Numbered from the stretch's first letter, positions 9,343 to 18,031 are shown. The stretch is 26,576 nt of DNA from Folioceros fuciformis (GCA_049999805.1 JBNGIO010005742.1:1-26576); one strand, 5' to 3'. Translations and numbers: made by a program. Notes: generated by a model not told the origin, from the letters alone.

Positions 9343-9784
9343 TGGCGATGAGTGCAAAGGTGAGCAGAAGAGGGCTCTGCAATAGCATAGCTCAGCGGCC
9401 AAGAAGCACCACCATCAAGGAGCTTGATGCGGAAGAAGAGGAGCGGAAGGAGGGTGCAAGGTGTGTCAACGTGGGCATAAAAGAGGCGTCCATCTTGATG
9501 AGGTTGATCCACGACATCACCATGAGGTAGAAGCGCCTATACTTGTCAGTTGACACTAGCTAAGCGGCGGCCCCATGAGCAATCGGGGAGATTTGTTTCG
9601 ATTGCCACAATTTGAGGTCATTAGGGCTTAAGAGCCATCCCAATGATGGGGTGATTGTAAGCTACGATTGCCGAATGGTGGCTCCCAAGCACCACAAATC
9701 TTTGGTCATAGCAAATTCTTTCAAGGTGAGCCCAACATGAGGTCTGAACTCCACGAGCAAGGATCAATCTCATGTGGGACAACC

Positions 9785-10065
9785 TCTAGAACCACGGCCA
9801 ACTGTAGGACAACGAGTGGAAGGGCCTGCTGGACTGGATGTAGAAGCTGCAGACTGAGAACAAGGAGTTTCGGGTTAAGACGGTGGAGCTCAAAAATCCA
9901 AATGTCGACACCAAAGTTGGGCTCCTCCAGACACAAGTGGAAGCGGTCACCACATTGCACCTACGTGAACAGACAATAGCCACCTCGACAGCTTTGGAAG
10001 AGCACCGAAGGTATGTAGGGGTTGCTACAGCTCAACACGCCGACCAGCCCGAAGCTAGGTGGTGA
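9785..10065 (+). pseudogene. Relic of a coiled-coil protein, perhaps a retroelement Gag N-terminus
   Basis: In one frame, interrupted by TAG codons before the coil, the product reads W-K-G-L-L-D-W-M, then a charged heptad-rich segment (K-L-Q-T-E-N-K-E-F... L-L-Q-T-Q-V-E-A-V). It ends at 10065. The pattern is that of a coiled coil such as those at the front of some plant Ty3 Gag proteins. There is no zinc knuckle, protease or RT nearby. The downstream 10066-10483 is gene-free up to Copia-2. Confidence 0.3.
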
Positions 10066-10483
10066 CCCAAGTATCAGACACTAGGTCTACAAGCTGTTTA
10101 AGACCCACTCTTGCAATGGAAGCTGGGCCTCGAACCTTGCTTTTGATCGAGAGCGCTCCCGCTCTAGATTGATGCATTCCCGCTCTCATTGCTTCCATCT
10201 CGAGTGTCCTTTCTTGCAGAGGACCTCTAGCTTCGCGTGTACCAGCCCCCTTCACTCCGGCCTACTCCAACTAATGTTCGATCCAAGCTAGAAGCGACCA
10301 AGATCAACAATGCTTGTGGGAGGTGCTCGGCATATCCCTCGGTCATAGCTACAATGACTCCGGACAACGGACGCCCCATCATGGGTACCAGACCCTCCCC
10401 TGCCCCCTCCATCTTTGCCACTACTGTCCCGCTCTCCATACTACCCCTTCTTCCCTCCATCGCGCTTCCTTGCCCAACATAGA

Positions 10484-10708
10484 TGTTAGATAAGATATAC
10501 ATATATAGGTGATATACATATATTGTATAAAACATTAACCTATAGATTAGGTCAAGTAGACTGTAGTCGTTTAGGTTAATGGAGGTGACCTTTAGCCAAG
10601 CGTTACCTAGAATGGTATTAAGACTTTTTTGGTTGTTGACATTCGTTGTTCAATTATCTACTACCAAGAGATTAAGCAAGTATTCTCGCTTCCACTCGAC
10701 AATTTACA
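10484..10708 (+). repeat. 5' LTR of Copia-2
   Basis: 225 bp, starting TGTTAGATAAG and ending ATTTACA, a standard TG...CA LTR. It is matched by 15979-16201. The A/T-rich TATACATATATAGG region near the start is a possible promoter element, but that is a guess. Confidence 0.93.
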
Positions 10709-10720
10709 TGGTATCAAAGC
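10709..10720 (+). other. Primer binding site of Copia-2
   Basis: TGGTATCAAAGC directly follows the 5' LTR. It is one base different from the usual initiator-tRNA-Met site seen in Copia-1. Confidence 0.88.
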
Positions 10721-10754
10721 ATGGTGCTCTGTTTCCTATCTACAGACTCTAAGG

Positions 10755-11390
10755 ATGCCGAGGCAGGGTGGCGGTAGGGGGGGTCAACGTGGTGCACTCC
10801 CAAGAAATAGAAGGAGGGAGTTCCACCCACGAAGACAGACAGCAAGCGTCCCTATTGACACTTTGCTGGATCTCTACGAGCACGACTACCCTGTACTCTG
10901 GCTGAGACGTTTTGTGGCACAGCGTAGCAACCCCCCTGGACCGGCTCACGTCCTCAACAGTAATCTTGAGACTGATCGCCTGTATAAGGAGCGCTGTTGC
11001 AAGAGAGGACAGAATCCAGAATTGTTTTACAGCAATAGGACTGGAGTACCCTCACCTTGCCTTAGACCCCCTGTGCCACATCAACACGCAAACAGCATCA
11101 ACAAAAACTCTCCACCATTGAGTAGTAGTAATAGTGCGCAACGCACATTTGTTACCTTGGCTCGTGTGGAGAAGGTGCTCACGTTGGCTTTAGCCAACCA
11201 GGAATCTGTGAGGAACAGGGTAGACAGCCTGAATCGCAACGTAGAATTGGCCATATCAGAATGCAAACATGAGATCAAGCAGGATTTGAATTTCGTGACT
11301 TATTCTCTGCAAATGATGAACCTTAGATTGCAAAAACTTGAAGCTGGCTGCAGTTCTGCTGCTGTTGGGTCCCAGGCTGAAGAATCCTGA
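10755..11390 (+). CDS. ORF0 of Copia-2: basic plus coiled-coil protein upstream of gag
   Basis: An intact 211-codon frame from ATG 10755, 34 bases after the PBS and 428 bases before the gag ATG. Residues 1-30 are Gly/Arg-rich and basic, suggesting nucleic-acid binding. The middle (60-125) is Pro/Ser/Asn-rich and looks disordered. Residues ~131-198 are heptad-like and charged (coiled coil), with R-N-R-V-D-S-L-N at 153-160 resembling ORF0 of Copia-1. No known domain is recognised. Being intact in an otherwise broken element argues it was under selection until recently, or is short enough to have escaped hits. It may be translated first, with gag reached by splicing or reinitiation. Confidence 0.6.
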   Translation: MPRQGGGRGGQRGALPRNRRREFHPRRQTASVPIDTLLDLYEHDYPVLWLRRFVAQRSNPPGPAHVLNSNLETDRLYKERCCKRGQNPELFYSNRTGVPSPCLRPPVPHQHANSINKNSPPLSSSNSAQRTFVTLARVEKVLTLALANQESVRNRVDSLNRNVELAISECKHEIKQDLNFVTYSLQMMNLRLQKLEAGCSSAAVGSQAEES

Positions 11391-11818
11391 GAATTTGCGC
11401 TGCTGTCGAGCGGAGCGTCTTGGCGCAGGAGCAACTCAGACCAGGATCTGAAGAGGCACGATGTGAAACGCGCCTCCTCACCGACTGTGCTTGCTTGTTT
11501 CTTGATTTGTCCACCTGTAGGTGTCTGTTCATCTGACAAAGATGTGGCGGTTAGCTTGAACCCTAATTTTTTATTTTAGTTTCTTGAAACGACATGTTTT
11601 TAGGGTTATGCCTATAAGCACAACAGTTTACTAGTGTCTGAAAAGAAGTTGAGGAGTTTAACATCAGGAGGGCATAATTTCTTACTATCCCTTGCCTCTT
11701 GTTAAACCCTCCAACCTCCTCTCCTACACTACACTAATCAGATCTTCAGATTATTGCATGAAATAGGACAATGCAGGGCAGGATCAGGTCAGGATTCTTC
11801 TCTGCAAGGTAGTCACAT

Positions 11819-13048
11819 ATGTCCTTTAGTGATTTTGACATTGACGACTATTTTTCCTGGTTGTATTCCCCTTCATCTATGATGGCTGCCCCAAGCCCTG
11901 CAAGTCCTACATTAACTTTTACTTCTGAGTTAAAAGAGAAGGATCGTTTCAAGGGAAGTGGTTACCTTTTATGGAGAGTGCGCATGAAAGCCATCATGTC
12001 GGCTCGTGGCTTCTGGCCAGTCCTAGATGGCACGTTCAAGAAACCTGATCCGACCACAGACCCTAAGAACCACGCCAAGTGGCTACATCACAATAGAATT
12101 GCCATGGCTATCCTCATCAATGGCTTGGATGCAGATCTTGTGCCTGATATTGAGTTCTTGGACACAGCAGAGGCCAGATGGCATCAGTTGGAAACCACTT
12201 ATCACTCAACTAACATGATGTCCCTATCTGCTGTAAGAATGGAATTTTACGCCTTGAAAATGAAGGAGGGAGAGAAGATTGCTGTCAATACCAGCAAGTT
12301 CCGACATCTGCGTGCCCAGATCACGTCGCTGACTGGAAATAAGATGCCGGAAGTCGAAGCTGTATCCCAGCTCCTTATTAGTCTCCCACCCTCATATCAG
12401 AATTTCGTCACAACCCAGAATGGCCCTGTTAAGCCTGCTGTTGCTGGATCTGTCGCTACTGCTGCCCCCACTGTTGAGGACATCAGTGGCGCTCTCTACC
12501 AGGAAGAACAGGCGCGCACTCTCTCTGGTCATGTTCCTAAGAACAAGGCAGAGCGAGTGTTAGCTGTGAATTCTCGTTTTCTCAAAGGAAAGGGGAAATT
12601 CAAAGGGGAAAGTAACCAGGCTGGACCTGGAGGCTTTTTTGGGTGGACTGGTCCATCCAGCAGTTCAGCTAAGAGACCAGGATTGTGCAACTGGTGTGGC
12701 ACCCCTGGCCACTGGGCAAGAGAATGCCGAAGAAAGAAGGCAGGTGAGCCACAGCGACAGCCGAAGGCAAACTCTGCTGTCAAGGAAAAGAACTCTGGAG
12801 AAACAAAGGCGCCAGTTAAGATTCTTACTGCGTGCTTGTCCAGTTCCTTAAATGACGATGGCAGCTGGTACTTGGATTCCGGAGCCACGACTCATATCTG
12901 CAAGGACAGGGAGTTGTTTACTACCCTTAACCTTAGTCATGTCAGTGACAAGGTGCTACTCGGAGATGAGCAAAGTACAACCAGTCTCCCATTGATGGCA
13001 GAGGTACTTGCATATTTCGGCTGCAAGACGGTACACACCTTAGTTTGA
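11819..13048 (+). CDS. gag: Copia-2 Gag and protease
   Basis: 409 codons from ATG 11819. The Gag capsid region shows K-E-K-D-R-F-K-G with a following L-W-R-V-R-M, and the full-length helical part that Copia-1 lacks. A CCHC zinc knuckle is intact (C290, C293, H298, C303) and is flanked by basic Lys/Arg-rich segments. The aspartic protease begins near W349 with D353-S-G-A-T-T-H. Close to 12985-13000 the frame shifts; the last ~20 residues before the stop are out of frame. The true continuation (D-V-L-Y-V-P-S-M-A-K-N-L-M-S) is in the next entry's frame. Confidence 0.9.
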   Translation: MSFSDFDIDDYFSWLYSPSSMMAAPSPASPTLTFTSELKEKDRFKGSGYLLWRVRMKAIMSARGFWPVLDGTFKKPDPTTDPKNHAKWLHHNRIAMAILINGLDADLVPDIEFLDTAEARWHQLETTYHSTNMMSLSAVRMEFYALKMKEGEKIAVNTSKFRHLRAQITSLTGNKMPEVEAVSQLLISLPPSYQNFVTTQNGPVKPAVAGSVATAAPTVEDISGALYQEEQARTLSGHVPKNKAERVLAVNSRFLKGKGKFKGESNQAGPGGFFGWTGPSSSSAKRPGLCNWCGTPGHWARECRRKKAGEPQRQPKANSAVKEKNSGETKAPVKILTACLSSSLNDDGSWYLDSGATTHICKDRELFTTLNLSHVSDKVLLGDEQSTTSLPLMAEVLAYFGCKTVHTLV

Positions 13049-13593
13049 GTGATGTCTTGTATGTCCCAAGTATGGCTAAAAATCTCATGTCCATGAGCCA
13101 GCTCCTCCGCCTTCGCACCTTGTGTATGCGTGCTGATTCTAACCACTGCTCCTTCTACAGAAAGGCATACCCAGATACATGTGTCTTCAAAGGTATTTTA
13201 GATCACGATCTGTATCGGTTGAATATCAATTGCGGCCCTGTTGTCGTTCCCCAGCCTGTCGCTCACTCAACCACACTGAATACAGTTAGTGAACAACAGG
13301 AGGCAGTGTTATGGCACGCTAGACTAGGTCACGTTAATAGGGCTAAGCTCATTGATATGTTCGTCACCGAATGTCACAAGGAGCCTCTTCCTAAATGCTT
13401 CAAGCATTTACCTGTCTGGGAGTTGTGCATACTGGCCAAACAAAAGGAGTCACCTTTTCTGAATGCCTCTGCACACAGAGCCACAGAAGTGCTGGAATTA
13501 GTGCATGCCGATATATCTAGAAAAATCCACCAGCCCTCCCTTGGAGGCTCTCGCTACTTTTTCACCCTTACAGATGATAACCCTAAACCCTAA
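13000..13593 (+). pseudogene. Copia-2 protease end, pre-integrase and integrase N-terminus
   Basis: The frame includes the end of the protease, the pre-integrase linker, and L-W-H-A-R-L-G-H-V-N (the two His of the zinc finger). The first expected Cys reads Trp (V-W-E-L-C), so the HHCC site is damaged. The integrase core starts with V-H-A-D-I (first catalytic Asp) and runs to F-F-T-L-T-D-D. There telomeric repeats intrude and produce the stop TAA at 13591. Confidence 0.85.
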
Positions 13594-13604
13594 ACCCTAA
13601 ACCC
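13579..13604. repeat. Interstitial plant-type telomeric repeat
   Basis: 26 bases, AA followed by three CCCTAAA heptamers and CCC, perfect in register. It lies inside the integrase coding region between the T-D-D motif and R-A-K-S-D. About 13 bases of non-element filler follow. It breaks the integrase frame. Confidence 0.95.
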
Positions 13605-14600
13605 ATGAACCTTTCCAATGCGTGCTAAAAGTGATACCTTTAGCTACTTTCAGGACTGGCTCCTTACTGCTCAGAGGCAAACAGGCAAGTTGATGAAGAT
13701 CCTCAGGACAGACAATGGGACAGAGTTTGTTAACTCATCCTTTGATAATCTTCTCCAGGAGGCTGGGATCTTGCGACATCTCACTGTTCCCTACACGCCC
13801 CAGCAAAATGGCGTGTCAGAACGCAAGAATCAAACGCTACTTAGCATGACCAGAAGCATGTTACTTTGGGCAGGCTTACCTCAAGGCTATTGGGCCAAAG
13901 CCATTGTAGCAGCCACCTACATCCTCAACAGGGTGCTGACAAGCTCAGTTCCACAGAGGACTCCTTTCGAGGTGTACTGGCGCAAGAGGCCCAGCTTGCT
14001 TCATCTCAAGGTTTTTGGCTCCAAGGCTTTTGCCTATATCCCAGTTGAGAAGCGTAAGAAACTTGACCAACGTGCCCAGGCCCTTATTTTTGTGGGCTAT
14101 AGCGAGCAGGCCAAGGCATATAAGCTATACAACCCGGAAACGGCATCTATCGTGCTTGCCAGGAGTGTTACCTTTATTGAACCACAAGCTCCTCCCTCAG
14201 CTGTTGAATCTGTACCTGCGGATCCTGTTTTGGAGACATGGACAGATGTAGCTGCAGAATACCCCTCAGATGACACCGAGTCTGTTGTCCCTGATCCTGA
14301 AGTTTCTCCAGTCCCGCCTGGTCCTGCTATTGCGGATGACGGACCTGCGCTGGATCTACCGGATTTTGCAGCAGAGGGGGAAGGTCAGCCCCAGGATGCT
14401 GTACATGCAGATGAACCTCTGTTACCTGTTTTTGCTGACAATGCTGCCGAAGATCCGGAAGATGAAGAAGAACCGGCTCCTGCTTTACGCCGTTCCACCC
14501 ATTATCGACCCCCACCTGAGGAATGGAATGCACCACGATATCAGTCCATTTTCGCACTCACCTTGCCGTTTGCCCTCCGCTTCCCGATGAGCCAACCACT
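13605..14600 (+). pseudogene. Copia-2 integrase catalytic core and acidic linker
   Basis: From 13618 the frame gives M-R-A-K-S-D, then L-R-T-D-N-G-T-E-F (second Asp) and Q-Q-N-G-V-S-E-R-K-N (catalytic Glu). Next come the W-A-K-A region, H-L-K-V-F-G and F-V-G-Y-S-E, the usual Copia integrase C-terminal signature. A long acidic Pro/Asp-rich linker (~14190-14490) precedes L-R-R-S-T-H-Y. Near 14560 the frame shifts into the RT frame. Confidence 0.88.
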
Positions 14601-15061
14601 TTAACTCAAGCCTTCTCAGGCCCACAGTCCTCACAGTGGAAGGCTGCTGTCAAGGAAGAATATCAGTCTCTTATGAAGAATAAAACATGGCAGCTTTCAG
14701 ACCTCCCATCAGGACGCAAGGCTATTTCCTGCAAATGGGTATTCAAGCTTAAGCTAAACGCCAAGGGTGAGGTAGCACGATACAAGGCTAGGCTAGTAGC
14801 CCGTGGTTTCACACAGGTTGAGGGTATTGACTATCAAGAAACTTTCTCACCTGTTGTGAGGACCCAGTCGATTCGTATCCTCCTAGCTTATGCCACGGAG
14901 CATGATCTGGACCTCCAGCAGATGGACGTCTGCACGGCCTTCTTGTACGGTGCTCTCAATGAAGAGCTGATATTCTGACGAAGGGCCTACCTAAGAACAA
15001 ACACTATCCCCACATGGAGGGATTAGGCCTACATGACTTCACAGTCCATTTTGATCAGTGA
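14550..15061 (+). pseudogene. Copia-2 RT remnant fused by deletion to the RNase H tail
   Basis: The RT N-terminus is readable: W-K-A-A-V-K-E-E-Y, C-K-W-V-F-K-L-K, A-R-Y-K-A-R-L-V-A-R-G, and Q-M-D-V-C-T-A-F-L-Y-G. At about 14966-14970 the sequence jumps, in another frame, to A-D-I-L-T-K-G-L-P-K-N-K-H, the extreme C-terminus of Copia RNase H, ending TGA at 15059-15061. Everything between, including YVDD and the RNase H active site (roughly 1-1.5 kb judging from Copia-1), is missing. Confidence 0.88.
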
Positions 15062-15072
15062 CTTATCTGGCA

Positions 15073-15086
15073 GAAAAGGGGGGGGG
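15073..15086 (+). other. Upstream polypurine-like tract in Copia-2
   Basis: GAAAAGGGGGGGGG lies 11 bases after the pol stop. It resembles a polypurine tract but is ~890 bases short of the 3' LTR, whose own tract is at 15971-15978. The arrangement matches Copia-1. Confidence 0.5.
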
Positions 15087-15276
15087 CTCTCGTGGATGCA
15101 GACGGATGTGGCGCACAGTTGTTTTATGGCACGGTACCACTGCCCTCTGGTCCAGCAGGCCTTCTTCCCAGTCTGTCACAGGTAAATGAAGAAGTCCGCA
15201 GGAAAGAAACCCTAGGGCCAGGCTATGTGGATGAAGCTTATTGGAAAAACTAATCACCTAGCAGTGGCTCCTCTCG

Positions 15277-15804
15277 TCAGACCTCTTCCTCTTCAACTTC
15301 CCTGGGCATCACGTCCTTGATCCTTTCAAGCAGTTTCACAGTTTCATCTAGCTGCTGAATGAGGGTTTGCCTCCCAACTTCCCCAACAGCTTCTGAGGGA
15401 AGGTTAGCTCGAGCCTTTCCAGTTCTCACAACTCCGAAGATCAGGCTCACACTCAGCTCAAGATTGAAGGCCCCTATGTGGACTCTTTGCCCCCATCCGG
15501 TCTTGTAATCCCAATCCCAGCCGCGGGCAGCATCCTCTTTCCTTTCCGCGGTTGAGATAGAAGAATCGGGCAAGTCCTTGGACGGGTCCTTCTTAGCGGC
15601 TCCGGCAGACCTTCGCGCTACTTCTCGCTTACTCAGAGTCCCCACACGCTGATAGCACTTCCCACTGCGAGTTCTCTCATGGTGGCTAAGCTGAACAAGT
15701 TTGCAAGCAAGAAGATGACCAGCTCGATTCCTGTCATAGCTGTAGCAAGGGTGAGCGTCATCTTTGAGAAGTGCGCTTTTGATGCGCTCCCCGATCTGTA
15801 CCAC
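15277..15804 (-). CDS. Antisense ORF of Copia-2 between pol and 3' LTR
   Basis: A 175-codon frame opposite to the element. No ATG starts it: the first start-like codon is GTG at 15804, and the frame is open only a few codons further. It has a basic first half (many Arg/Lys/Ser), a W-D-W-D-Y-K-T-G-W middle, a beta-like hydrophobic stretch (L-E-L-S-V-S-L-I-F-G-V-V) and a helical acidic end (L-D-E-T-V-K-L-L-E-R-I ... E-V-E-E-E-E-V). I do not recognise the family. It could be an exon captured from a host gene or an element protein made from an antisense transcript. The length makes chance less likely than for the Copia-1 counterpart. Confidence 0.4.
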   Translation of the reverse strand: MVQIGERIKSALLKDDAHPCYSYDRNRAGHLLACKLVQLSHHERTRSGKCYQRVGTLSKREVARRSAGAAKKDPSKDLPDSSISTAERKEDAARGWDWDYKTGWGQRVHIGAFNLELSVSLIFGVVRTGKARANLPSEAVGEVGRQTLIQQLDETVKLLERIKDVMPREVEEEEV

Positions 15805-15970
15805 CGGTATACGCTCCTAGTGTAAGCTGGACTTAGCTGGCTTAGGATGGGGCATGCTCGGTGCTCGGGTATAAAGGCGCGTGATGATTCCAGCTGCTGC
15901 CGACTTCTCGTGTTTGGGTGCCCCGTGCAGGGGTTTTCTATTGTTTAAGGACAATCAATGGTTAAGTTTA

Positions 15971-15978
15971 AGAGGGGG
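15971..15978 (+). other. Polypurine tract of Copia-2
   Basis: AGAGGGGG directly precedes the first base (TGTTAG) of the 3' LTR. Confidence 0.85.
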
Positions 15979-16201
15979 TGTTAGATAAGATATACATATA
16001 TAGGTGATATATATATATTGTATTAAATATTAACCTATAGATTAGGTCAAGTAGACTGTAGTCGTTTAGGTTAATGGAGGTGACCTTTAGCCAAGCATTA
16101 CCTAGAATGGTATTAAGACTTTTTTGGTTGTTGACATTCGTTGTTCAATTTATCTACCAAGAGATTAAGCAAGTATTCTCGCTTCCACTCGACAATTTAC
16201 A
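15979..16201 (+). repeat. 3' LTR of Copia-2
   Basis: 223 bp, matching 10484-10708 with a few substitutions and small indels. It ends ATTTACA and is followed by the target duplication ATAGA. Confidence 0.93.
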
Positions 16202-16208
16202 ATAGATC

Positions 16209-16539
16209 TGTCGTGCTTCAAGAGGTCTTGCTTTTCAACATCTGAACTTAATCCTAAGCGTCTTTGAACACTCTTATTTATTATATATATATCATGCATT
16301 CATATGTATATGGGGTGGCCAGCCCCTATATGATATACGCGTATATTCTTGTCAGCAGTGCACTTGGATGCCTTCCCTTGAGTGCTTCCTCTCCGTCGTG
16401 CACACCAAGGCTACTGGTCATCCTGCCACTCTTTGGTGGTTTACTACATACGAGATCGACGAAAGGAGTAGCTTATCTCTACTCCTCCTCCCTTTATGTG
16501 AGTTCATTGATCACACTCATAATTCTTGGATGTTTCCTC
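16209..16539 (-). repeat. Probable 3' LTR of the Ty3 element
   Basis: On the minus strand TGAGGAAACATCC starts right after the purine tract. The segment would end GCACGACA at 16209, a TG...CA pair 331 bp apart. No second LTR is in the window to confirm the outer end, and Copia-2 lies only 7 bases away, so the LTR could instead continue on the other side of Copia-2. Confidence 0.55.
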
Positions 16540-16553
16540 ACTCCCCCCCTTAA
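16540..16553 (-). other. Polypurine tract of the Ty3 element
   Basis: On the minus strand TTAAGGGGGGGAG precedes TGAGGAAAC, the start of the inferred 3' LTR, about 80 bases after the polyprotein stop at 16632. Confidence 0.75.
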
Positions 16554-16631
16554 TCTGCTGACCATCTCTCGTTGGAAAGCCAGATTAACAAACTTTTCAT
16601 CAACATACATATATGCTGAACATACCGCCCT

Positions 16632-17350
16632 TCACAACGTATCAACTGCTACACACATTGGGCAAAACCACTGCCCAGCTGGCACCGCTTCTAGTAGGGG
16701 CTCTAAACAAAAAGTATGCCACCCATCATTGCACCTATCACACAACAACATGCAATGATCACCTCCAGAATCTTCACAACCTATACAAGCAAACCCCTTC
16801 CTTGGCACAAAAACTTGCACATTAATTATCGGATTCAAGTGAGGTAAATGACATGGTGCACAATTTTTCATGTGCTCCAAACAAGTTGTACCATCCTTTC
16901 CCTCCAACTCCATAATTCTATTCAACTTCACACTTCTTACCCTTAATATTATCCTACTCGCACTTGTATCAATTATTGTCATTGTTTTCCTTTGCAAATA
17001 TACATAATCTCCAACTTCAATTTTTTTCACTTTGGGCCTGAAATGTTCACTCCTTGTTTTCCTGTATCTTAACTCATCCCTGTGTTGAGCTATTAACGAA
17101 TTATCCATTGCCATAGACATTATTTTTCTAAACAACTCCGCTCTATGTGAGACTATCTTTAACCACTTATTAGGATTATCCACTATAGCATTCACTTTGT
17201 CTTCTAACATCCCAGATAACTATGGTCTACGCCCAAACAACAACATGTATGGTGAAAACTTTCCCAGCAATGCTTGCCTACTCATTCTATAACCCATTGC
17301 AAGAAATGGTAACATCCTATCCCACTCACTCTTGTCCATTACCAAACAAT
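16632..17350 (-). pseudogene. Ty3 integrase C-terminus with fused PHD finger
   Basis: The frame opens with F-S-P-Y-M-L-L-F-G-R-R-P, interrupted by TAG just before 17210, then runs 192 codons to the polyprotein stop. Within those codons, residues 66-130 form the SH3-like integrase C-terminal domain (V-G-D-Y-V-Y-L-Q ... C-A-P-C-H-L-P). Residues 142-186 are a textbook PHD finger: C142, C145, C157, C160, H165, C168, C183, C186 with W181 before the last pair. All eight zinc ligands are present. PHD fingers bind histone H3 tails. The acidic residues after C145 and the L-L-C-D segment recall fingers that read unmodified H3K4, but this is inference. The position is where chromoviruses carry a chromodomain, so a targeting role is likely. 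Confidence 0.88.
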
Positions 17351-17356
17351 ATTTCC

Positions 17357-18001
17357 TCAAAGCACTCTTACATGTCTGTACCATTCTTTCTGCAAACCAT
17401 CAGCCTCCGGATGATTCCTTGAAGTTACCCTATGATCAATAAGATACTCATTTAAAAATTTGTCAAACTCTCCCATAAATTCAGTACCTTGATCTGTCAA
17501 AACTTCTGCACAAGCTCCAAAAACACTCAACACATGATTAAGAAATGCTTCCTTAATATCATGTGACTTCTTCTCTCTTAAAGGCACCAAAACTATCCAC
17601 TTAGAAAAATGTTCTATCACCAACACATATTTAAAACCTCTACGCATGACTGGCAACTCTCCAGCCAAATCCAAACTCCACCTATAAAACATCCCTCTAA
17701 TAGGTAGCGGATGAAGTTGAGAAGTTTTGCTTGAGAAACTTGCCTTCACCCTATCACAAACCTTACAAGTAGACACCACCTTCTCAACTACATCCATCAT
17801 TCCCTTCCAGTAATAACTATTCATGAGCAAAATTAATGTTCTTTTTGTACCAAAATGTCCTAACTCTACATGAATCTTTCTTGCCAAACCTATTCTTCCT
17901 TCAGGTCTTGGTACCACCCTCATGTTATCTTTAAACAACAACTTTATGTCAACCCACACATGTCTCCTACTTCCCTTTGTCACCCTGTCATTTTCCTTCA
18001 C
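17357..18001 (-). pseudogene. Ty3 integrase zinc finger and catalytic core
   Basis: The zinc-binding module shows H-V-E-L-G-H and C-K-V-C (HHCC). The core has W-S-L-D-L-A-G (first Asp) and V-L-T-D-Q-G-T-E-F (second Asp), then H-P-E-A-D-G-L. Just after this the reading goes out of frame (near 17380-17400), so the catalytic Glu region and following helices are lost here and pick up in another frame. It is preceded by a few stop-interrupted codons that link it to RNase H. Confidence 0.88.
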
Positions 18002-18031
18002 CGTTAGCGATTCTTGATTACCACTGTATCA

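Larger units (their letters stand above)
10484..16201 (+). mobile_element. Copia-2: Ty1/Copia LTR retrotransposon with extra ORFs and internal deletion
   Basis: Bounded by matching LTRs (10484-10708 and 15979-16201) and the target duplication ATAGA (10479-10483 and 16202-16206). The order is LTR, PBS, ORF0, gag-protease, integrase, RT start, deletion, RNase H tail, purine tract, region with an antisense ORF, PPT, LTR. Frameshifts near 13000 and 14560, a telomeric patch in integrase and the RT/RNase H deletion make it non-autonomous. The LTRs differ by a few substitutions and short indels. The right flank lies within a few bases of the Ty3 LTR. Confidence 0.95.

Noticed and set aside
12529-12888. 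119-codon minus-strand frame
   Set aside because: Antisense shadow of the Copia-2 gag-protease, with no motif of its own.
14270-14590. 106-codon plus-strand frame
   Set aside because: Out-of-frame reading of the acidic integrase-RT linker of Copia-2.
16264-16758. 164-codon plus-strand frame with hydrophobic segments
   Set aside because: It overlaps the probable Ty3 3' LTR, the PPT and the PHD coding end, antisense; hydrophobicity comes from pyrimidine-rich sequence.
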